Positions 57,037 through 64,000 of a stretch of 64,000 nt of DNA are shown piece by piece. The notes under the pieces are model-generated. The model was not told the origin of the DNA. It saw only the letters and a list, made by a program, of their open reading frames with translations, and did not search any database. Source of the DNA: Humulus lupulus. Its lineage: Eukaryota; Streptophyta; Magnoliopsida; Rosales; Cannabaceae. Both the position numbers and the translations under genes were made by a program. Within the stretch, counting starts at the first letter, position 1, and every line of letters starts with the position of its first letter. The stretch spans positions 109,620,903 to 109,684,902 of the forward strand of contig NC_084802.1 in NCBI RefSeq assembly GCF_963169125.1. Reading direction: 5' to 3'.

Positions 57037-57645
57037 TGGTAACCTATCTTAACACTAGTTATTCAACTAGTGTTAGGTTCAATAGGTAACAACAAGTCAA
57101 TCAAGTGAATATTAGTTGTACTCAAAACAAGTCCCATATGAGATATTGAGTACTTGTGTGTTACTAAGTGGAGGGTTAAAACCGAAAGGTTTTTTAATAA
57201 AATTCAGTCTTGTAAAGACAAGTATTTTTGGTAACAAAATACTGTAAGAATTCTACCTATATGGACCTAGGGGTGGTGCCGCCTCTCATGAGAATTAGGA
57301 GTATTCTCAAGAACGTCCATGAATGGAAAGTGCACATGGCCATTAACAGTGCATAGCGAGACATAGAGGTCTCAAGTAAACATTGCAAAGGTGTGTGTGT
57401 TATCACCGTTTTGTTATCATGAAAAGATGGTTCAATGCCTAGTGCAACCAAATTTTTGACAAATTTTGTGATAATTACACTATAGTAAAGTTCAAGTTGA
57501 AAAACACTTTGCTTTATGCACTAATGCAATGACTCCTATAAGAGAGAGTTCTTATTTAATCAAGTGGGGGATATGTTATATTTCAAAATATAATGATTGA
57601 TTAAATAAGTGTTACAATAGATAACTATTTAATCTAGTGGGGGAA
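57037..57645 (+). other. TE-E 3' untranslated region and polypurine tracts
   Basis: No gene. A perfect 10-bp-stem hairpin AACACTAGTT-ATTC-AACTAGTGTT lies at 57051-57074, soon after the stop. Two purine tracts ending GTGGGGGA lie near 57561-57571 and 57631-57645. The second abuts the LTR and is the functional type; the first, with an LTR-like TGTTATATTT behind it, may be a second plus-strand initiation site or a duplicated LTR edge. Confidence 0.65.
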
Positions 57646-58739
57646 TGTTATATTAGTTTATAATATAATATAATGTTTTAGATTAAATAAATGTGACAAA
57701 AAGTGTCACATATTGTAACATATAATAGAGAGTTGCAATATTTAGATATATGAGATATATCCAAATAATGTATCATATTTGGTGTTACAAATTTGTAACT
57801 TCCAAATATTACCCTTTATTGTGTAAATTTGTTGTTACACAATATTGAGATGAATTTCATAAAGCCATATGTGAAATGGCTGTTAGAGATATGATTTTAA
57901 CCTCAATAATGTGTTTTGGGAGTTACAAAATCATTTGGGAGGGTTTGGAACCGTTTGGAAAAATAGTACATTTTTAAGTGCTGAAATTGGTCGGTGGCTG
58001 CAGCCACTAAATGTTGGTGGTCGCGGCCACATGCCAAAAACTGACCAATTTTTCAGTTTTTTCAATCTTTGTTGAATGACTCAAAAAACCCAAACAACTC
58101 CCAAATCTCATTTTTAATTCCATATTAATCAAATTAAACATTGGTAACAACCATGTGGGTTGGTGGAATTTGAAATTCAATGGGTGTCTCTAAACTCTAT
58201 AAATAGGAGCCTATAGCTCACTTGTAAGACACAACATTTCTATCCATTAGAGTACTTGGCTAGAAACACCTTGAGGCTTGATAATTCTAGAAAGCTTTTC
58301 CAATATCTGCGAAAGATCCCTTAGTGCTTGAGTTAGGGGGAAATAAGCTTTTGGACAAAGGTTTCAAACCTTGTTCAAGTTGGTGATCCCCAACACTCTT
58401 CACTTTGGTTGTGTGAGTGAGAGTTTATTGTTTTTGTTTTTGTTCTTATTTTCTTCTATTGCTTTTTCTTCTTTTTCTTATTGTTCTATTTACTTGTACT
58501 TTTTAAGAGTTGTAATCCTTTTATTTCCTTTGTTCAAACACTTCTAGTTTATTTGTATCTTTTGTAATAGAGTAGTACTTTCTATTTCTATTATCTTACA
58601 TCACCTTCTCCTTTTATTTGTATTTTTAGTTATAGAGTTGTAACACTCATTTTAATCAATCATTATTTATTTGTAATATATTGTATAGAGTTGTATTTTC
58701 TTACCATTTCCATTGAGGCAATCTATTTTTTTCTTAACA
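57646..58739 (+). repeat. TE-E 3' LTR (1094 bp)
   Basis: Preceded by the polypurine tract AATCTAGTGGGGGAA (57631-57645). The two CpG palindromes of the 5' LTR are here GGCTGCAGCC and GGTCGCGGCC, consistent with C-to-T decay. Target duplication CTTGT follows. Confidence 0.94.
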
Positions 58740-58741
58740 CT

Positions 58742-59412
58742 TGTTGTACCCTAAAAATTAGCACATTTTTAATCACTTAGGTAGGGGTACAGTTGGAGAT
58801 GAATATATGGAAAAAGCAGACGAGTAGAACATCTAGCTAATGATGATGTGAGCAGCTCGAGTTAGGACTTGGCAGTACGACATTCAAGTAATTGGCAGGT
58901 CGCTTCGAGACATGTAGTGGCTGGATCCCCTTTAGGGCGCTCTGAATATGTTCAGCTCATGGAAACCTTGTCATGACGCATACTAAAGGATCCCGTGAGA
59001 TTCGGAGGCACTCGATACGCTCATTAATGTCCAGGCTATATTGGACATTTATTGTCCGAGATAGCAGGAGTATACTCTGTTAGGCAATCGTATCCCTATG
59101 TAAATTGGAATTATCTTTAATAAATGTTTACCAAATTTATGCACACGGTTAACCAAACCTGTCCAGGAAATTCCACTATAAATATTAGGGATAATTGACA
59201 TAAAAGGGGACTACTTTTGTAATACTGAAACTCAGCAAAAATTGTGAGAGAGTAATAATATTATCTCGTAGACTAGGTGGATTATAACCACTGAACCACG
59301 TAAAATCATGTGTGTAAGAGATTGTTCATATAAGTTCATTACAGTTTGCAAATAAGCATTAATATCCTCATTAGATTTCTAAATCTACTGTTGGCGAAAA
59401 ACCGCGTCAATA
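58742..59412 (+). repeat. TE-G 5' LTR (about 670 bp)
   Basis: The start is TGTTGTACCC (58742) or TGTACCC (58745); the TE-E target duplication overlaps it, so the exact base is unsure. A TATA box (CTATAAATAT) is near 59173. The end is GCGTCAATA, apparently a decayed CA terminus, 3 bp before the primer site. Confidence 0.75.
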
Positions 59413-59415
59413 GTT

Positions 59416-59433
59416 TGGTGCTTTCGTTGAGAG
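59416..59433 (+). other. TE-G primer-binding site
   Basis: TGGTGCTTTCGTTGAGAG, one base different from TE-B and TE-F. Confidence 0.7.
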
Positions 59434-59495
59434 GGAATTAGTGCTTAATCCTTTACAAGTTTCATTCAGCGTTCATCATAGTGGTGACTTGATCG

Positions 59496-61700
59496 ATGCA
59501 TGACAAAGAAATGGAACAAACTAGTGGGCAAGAGGCGCATCATACAACCATTCCCACTGAAAAGGGCCTAGATGTTCAACAACATCTTGGGAAGCAACTG
59601 GTGGGCCAAGACGACACTGGGAGTTTAGCGTCATGCCCATCAAATCCTAATCCAGGATATCTAATAACCATCGAGATGGAGAATGCCCAATTAAGGATCC
59701 ATCTCACTAGGGAAAATAGGCAGATCGATGAGGTCCTAGCTCGGTTACACCCTCTTGCAACTGATGCTAACGTCGAAAAGAGGAAAAGTGGGTCCCATAA
59801 GTTCCACAGGAATAACCGGCCCAATCCCAGTCATTCTATCAGGACTGCCACTCCTAGCTCTGTACCTTCAGAGCGAAATCACCAGAGTGCTCAACCCACT
59901 AATCATCACAGGAACCATCATCCACATGTTAGTCAGTCGGTCAGAATTGCGAGCCCTAGCTCTATGCCTTCTGCACAAATTCCCAAGAATGCCCATAACA
60001 ACCCACCAGGGCAAGCTGGGACAAATTCATGGAGACAAAACACCCCAGCGAATCTGCATGCGCTGCGATCAGAACCCCAGGCACAGAGAACTTGGGATAT
60101 CTTGGTAGAACTGAGGTGAGCTAATTTAGTCTGTCCTAACGAGGATAGCCTCACCGATAAGACATCAGCCATGGTCGGTTAGACATCCTACACCACTGCG
60201 CCCACAAAGAGATGCTCTAGCTTGTGGAAATAGTAGGAGAAATCCTCCCCCATCAGTAGGCACTTATGTCCCACGAGCATGTGCTAATAATCCAAGTCCT
60301 CGATCTCAGTCGTGGGCTGTAAGTTTCACATATGGAAGTTACTAGACGAGGAGCCAATGTGGAGGTAGGTCTGAAAGTGACTGAGGAATCATCTTAGTTC
60401 AGCACAAAGTTCTCGTTTCGATCCACATCCTGACCTGCGTGATCATCTGAATTCATAAATGAGGTATCCAACTCACAATGATGATATGAGTTATACTCAA
60501 CACGGGGGAGGTCCGTCTATCGTACGCGACAATGGGAATATCTTACCTAACCAAGCTCGAACTTGGAGGGAAAACAACCCATCAAACATGTATAATAGGA
60601 TGGGAGCTGGTGAACAACTCCCAACTAACATAGAGACCAAAGACCCAACCATCGAGCGACTAGCCTTGATGGAGGAGCAAATGAAGAAGCTCTTATCTAG
60701 AAAAGGGATTGATGATTGTGATTCTGATGAGGAGCTCGAACCTTTTGCCTCGAACATTGCAGCAGTTGCGTATCCTATTGGCTTCAGGATGCCGAACATG
60801 CCAACAATTGATGGAAACACAGATCCATCCGACGACCTCGGGATGTTCAATACATTGATTATGGCCCACAATGTTGAGTTTGACCTAAGATGTATTATGT
60901 TCCCTACGACTCTGATCAGACCTGCCAGATAGTGGTTCAAAAAGTACAAAAACATTCGATAAGCTCGTCGAAGAAGTTGTCTTTTGAGTTCAAGAGAGCG
61001 TTCTGAGCTTCAAAGTTAACTCGCGTAGAGGCCGACTCATTGGCCAATATAAAACAACAACTTGGTGAGTCCTTGAAAGCATATATGAGCAGATTCGCCA
61101 ATGTTGCAGCGCGAGCTAGAGATGCTGACGATAGCTCCAATCTCATGGCAATGAGAACAGAAATCTTGGTGGGAGGCGATCTATGGTAGGAGCTCCAGCG
61201 AAAAGGAGTTAAAAGTGTAGATGAGTTCTTGGCCCGAGCTCAGGAATGGATAAACTTGGAGGAGGCACGATCTACTGTTGCAGGAACCAGCCAGGCCCTT
61301 ATTGAGGCTGCTGGAGCGGTGACAGGTGCTGCAGCTGCGGCTCATCCTGTTACCCAGAATAACCAAGCAGGAAACATTAAGAGGAAAGGGAATGGTGAGG
61401 GCAACTAGAACGACACAAAGAAAAACAAATATGGGGAAAAATTCAAGCCCATTTATGCCACCTACACTGACCTGACAGATACACAGGAACATATTTTCCT
61501 GGAAAACACTAATCGCCTCCCGTGGAAGAAACCAGAGCCATTAAGGCATTAGAGGGCGAAGAGAGATCCCTCAAAGTTTTGTTGATAATACAATGACGTC
61601 AGTCATAATACTGATGATTTCTAACAATTGAAGGATGAGATTGAAACTCTCATTCGGGCTGGATCGTTAGCCCAGTACACCCGAAACCGAGTTGCTCCCA
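59496..61700 (+). pseudogene. gag: TE-G gag (decayed)
   Basis: A first frame starts MHDKEMEQTSGQ at 59496. The gag domain is seen in pieces: FRMPNMPTIDGNTDPSDDLGMF near 60790-60850, then RFANVAARARDADDSS and VDEFLARAQEWINLEEAR near 61090-61270. The zinc-knuckle area near 61580-61640 has lost at least one Cys to a stop. Multiple stops and frameshifts are present. Confidence 0.78.
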
Positions 61701-61837
61701 ATCAATCTACCAGGCAAAATTCTCGTCCCGCTTTGGAAACTCCAACAGGTCAGCCTAGGACTCAGATGGATCAGGACTGAGTTGACCCTCCCCCAATAGT
61801 AGGAAGAGATATAACTATTATTGCTGAAGGACCTCAT

Positions 61838-62395
61838 TTGGCGGGCATGAGCAATGGAGCCCAAAAGAGGTATACACAAGAGCTAAAAACTCATAACGGT
61901 ATGGAATTTATCCCAGAGCAACGATTATCAAAGCAACAACAGTTGGAAAAACAACCAACCATTTTCACGGAGGAGGACGCTAGCCATATTCAGTTCCCAC
62001 ATAATGACCCGCTGGTGGTAACCGTGCAGCTCACTAATCGAAGGGTATGAAGGATATTGGTAGATAATGGAAGCTAAGTAAATGTTCTTTTCAGGTCCAC
62101 CCTAGAAAAGATGGGATTATCCGTAGCCAATCTAAAGGTGACCTCAATGACACTGTATGAATTTTCAGGTGAAGGGACAACGGCCATAGGGACAATCAGA
62201 CTGGTGGTTATGCTAGGGGATGATGCACGAACTGTTACTAAAATACTTGAGTTCGTTGTAATCGATTTTCCGGCTACGTATAACGTGATTTTGGGACGAC
62301 TCGCACTGATGGTTTTTGAAGCCATTACCTCGATCCGACACCTAGTAATGAAATTCCCCTTAGCTTTGAGGATATGCATAGTAAGAGGAGACTAG
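61838..62395 (+). pseudogene. TE-G aspartic protease region
   Basis: The sequence around 62060-62080 reads ILVDNGS followed by a TAA, where related elements have a second Ser. The frame continues with LGRLALMVFEAI near 62290. The nonsense codon falls directly after the active-site triplet. Confidence 0.75.
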
Positions 62396-62834
62396 CTCGC
62401 CACCCGAGAATGATACATCATAGCCATGTAGGGAAAATCACAACTTGGGCAGTAAGCAATGGTCATAGCCAAAGAAGTTGAGGAGTCCCGGGTAATGGAA
62501 GTTACCCATGGGACGGAAGAACCTCTAGAAGGAGGTAATGAGGTCACCCAACAGGACGACATTGACCCGCGAATAGGCAAAGATATATATGAGCTCATAG
62601 CTCTGGAGGAGCTCGAGGAACTCAGTATCGACCCAGAAAACAACTTCGAGAGTTGTAAAAGTTGGGAAAAATCTTAGAGCTGAAAGGAAGAATGAGCTAG
62701 TTGAATTCTTGAGGAAGAACCTGGACATCTTCGCCAGGTCACATGAAGATATGGTGGGAATCATTCCGAGTATAATAATGCATACTTTGAACTTGGACAA
62801 GAATGTGCATGCAAAGTCTCAAAAATGAAGGAAT

Positions 62835-64000
62835 TTGGGGAAAGTACGGTCGAAAGCATTAGAAGAAGAAGTAGCTCGCCTACTTAAATGCGTATTTATC
62901 AGGGAAGCAAAATACTCGATCTGGGTTGCTAACCCCGTTCTGGTCTCAAAGCAAAACGGGAAGTGGAGAACTTGCATTGATTTCTTCGATCTCAACAAGG
63001 CCTGTCCTAAGGACTGTTTCCCATTACCTAGAATTGATCAGTTGGTAGACGCTACCGCCGGTCATGAGCTCATGTCTTTCATGGACGCGTATTCTGGATA
63101 TAACCAGATCGTGATGAACCCTGCAGACCAAGAGCATACCAGCTTCATGACTAAGCATAATGTATACTGCTACAACGTTATGTCATTTGGACTGAAGAAT
63201 GTAGGTGCTACATTCCAACGATTAGTCAACAAAATGTTCACTAATCAGATCGGGAAAGCCATGGAGGTGTATTTCGATGATATGCTCGTTAAATCAAAGA
63301 CTGCCAGTAACCATGTATCCAACCTGGAAGAGTATTTTGGCGTACTAAGGAGGTATGACATGAAGTTAAATCCCCAGAAGTGCACTTTTAGAGTTTTGTC
63401 GAGAAAGTTTCTAAGGTTTATAGTCAACACAAAAGGGATAGAGACAAATCTAGAGAAAATCAGATCGTTGTTGGAAATGCCTTTGCCTAGATTGCACAAG
63501 GAAGTACAAAGTTTAACCGAAAAAGTGGCAGCCCTAAACCGCTTCGTTTCAAAATCCACTGACAAGTGTCTCCCATTTTACAACTTGCTCAGAGGAAATA
63601 AAAAGTTTGAGTGGACCGAAGAATGCGAACAGGCATTTCATGACCTAAAAGCTCATCTGGCTGAACCCCTTGTACTATCAAAACCAGCGTCTGGGGAATG
63701 TTTTCTTCTGTATCTGGCCTTGACGGAAAATGCGGTCAGTGATGTGTTAGTTCAAGAGGAAAATCGGGTGCAGAAACCAGTGTATTATGTAAGTAAAAGA
63801 CTTCTCGGAGCTAATTCCCGGTATCCATTAATTGAAAAGCTCGCATTCTGTCTTATTTTGGCTTAAAGGAAGCTCATATCATATTTTCAGTCCTACACTA
63901 TCCATGTCTTAACCGACCAACCTTTAAGGCAGGTTTTGCAAAAACCTGAAATGTCGGGATGTCTACTAAAGTGGGCCATCGAACTCAGCCAATTCAAGAT
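62835..64000 (+). pseudogene. TE-G reverse transcriptase and start of RNase H (broken, runs off window)
   Basis: The RT frame to 63866 has ANPVLVSKQNGKWRTCIDF, YSGYNQIVMN and the catalytic MEVYFDDMLVKSK, with YFDD instead of the YVDD of TE-B and TE-F. A TAA at 63864-63866 stops it. RNase H sequence (TDQPLRQVLQKPEMSG) continues in frame to the window end. Confidence 0.82.

Larger units (their letters stand above)
40302..58739 (+). mobile_element. TE-E: Ty1/copia retrotransposon, split by TE-F
   Basis: LTRs of 1110 bp (40302-41411) and 1094 bp (57646-58739) run TGTTATATT to CTTAACA. The flanking target duplication is CTTGT at 40297-40301 and 58740-58744. The order gag, protease, integrase, RT, RNase H is that of copia. 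TE-F (44819-56426) interrupts it between RT and RNase H; without TE-F and one TAAAC copy the element would be about 6.8 kb. Gag-pol has several frameshifts and stops, so it was already decaying. Confidence 0.95.
58742..64000 (+). mobile_element. TE-G: Tat-like Ty3/gypsy element, 5' part, truncated by window end
   Basis: 5' LTR at about 58742-59412, primer site TGGTGCTTTCGTTGAGAG, then gag, protease and RT. RT blocks (KACPKDCFPLPRIDQLVDATAG) and the primer site ally it with TE-B/TE-F, but nucleotide divergence is far greater. Many stops show it is older. Its 3' half lies outside the window. TE-E inserted at or within a few bp of its 5' end. Confidence 0.85.

Noticed and set aside
1..64000. tRNA, rRNA or known small RNA genes
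   Set aside because: I looked for cloverleaf-like A and B box pairs and rRNA words and saw none that I could support. Only primer-binding sites complementary to tRNA ends are present.

Overview
This window is plant nuclear DNA, almost certainly from a eudicot, dominated by nested LTR retrotransposons. The grounds are: spliced genes with GT-AG introns, a plant-type adenine phosphoribosyltransferase (APT) gene with a plastid-type leader exon, Tat-lineage Ty3/gypsy elements carrying a second RNase H, a Ty1/copia element, and a Mutator-like element with a Ulp1-type protease gene. Species cannot be fixed from the sequence; the general look would fit a rosid such as the Cannabaceae, but that is only a guess.

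Layout. (1) 1-5975: TE-A, 5' part of a minus-strand Ty3/gypsy element with a 2.4-kb LTR, cut by the window start. (2) 6552-18159: TE-B, a complete minus-strand Tat/Retand-type element with 592-bp LTRs and target duplication ACATA. Its gag-pol is full of stops, but it carries an uninterrupted four-exon gene on the opposite (plus) strand at 7987-10612, with its own TATA box and 5' UTR intron. (3) 18165-23430: AT-rich intergenic DNA with a large foldback, a Helitron-like end, a small MITE-like repeat and tandem repeats, but no gene. (4) 23563-32124 (minus): APT, the only clear host gene, with seven exons and alternative first exons. Its third intron is about 6 kb because a 5-kb Ty3/gypsy element (TE-C, 25367-30427) sits in it. 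(5) 33051-40301: TE-D, a Mutator-like element with a broken MuDR-type transposase (plus) and a broken DUF1985/Ulp1-C48 protease gene (minus), decorated by CTCGAT repeats whose orientation follows the gene they accompany. (6) 40302-58739: TE-E, a Ty1/copia element with target duplication CTTGT, split in its RT/RNase H region by TE-F. (7) 44819-56426: TE-F, a second copy of the TE-B family in the opposite orientation, with target duplication TAAAC. (8) 58742-64000: TE-G, an older Tat-like element running off the window end.

The nesting gives an order of events: TE-D was entered by TE-G, TE-E then inserted at the TE-D/TE-G junction, and TE-F later inserted into TE-E. TE-B and TE-F are both exactly 11,608 bp, and each shows about 2% divergence between its LTRs by hand count. 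Their gag-pol converges on the antisense gene. Most nonsense codons in these elements are CAG to TAG changes, as expected from deamination of methylated CHG sites in silenced plant transposons.

The most unusual object is the spliced antisense gene of TE-B (794 codons, PF04195-like N-terminal region, coiled-coil C-terminus). It is intact although the element's own gag-pol has nine in-frame stops.
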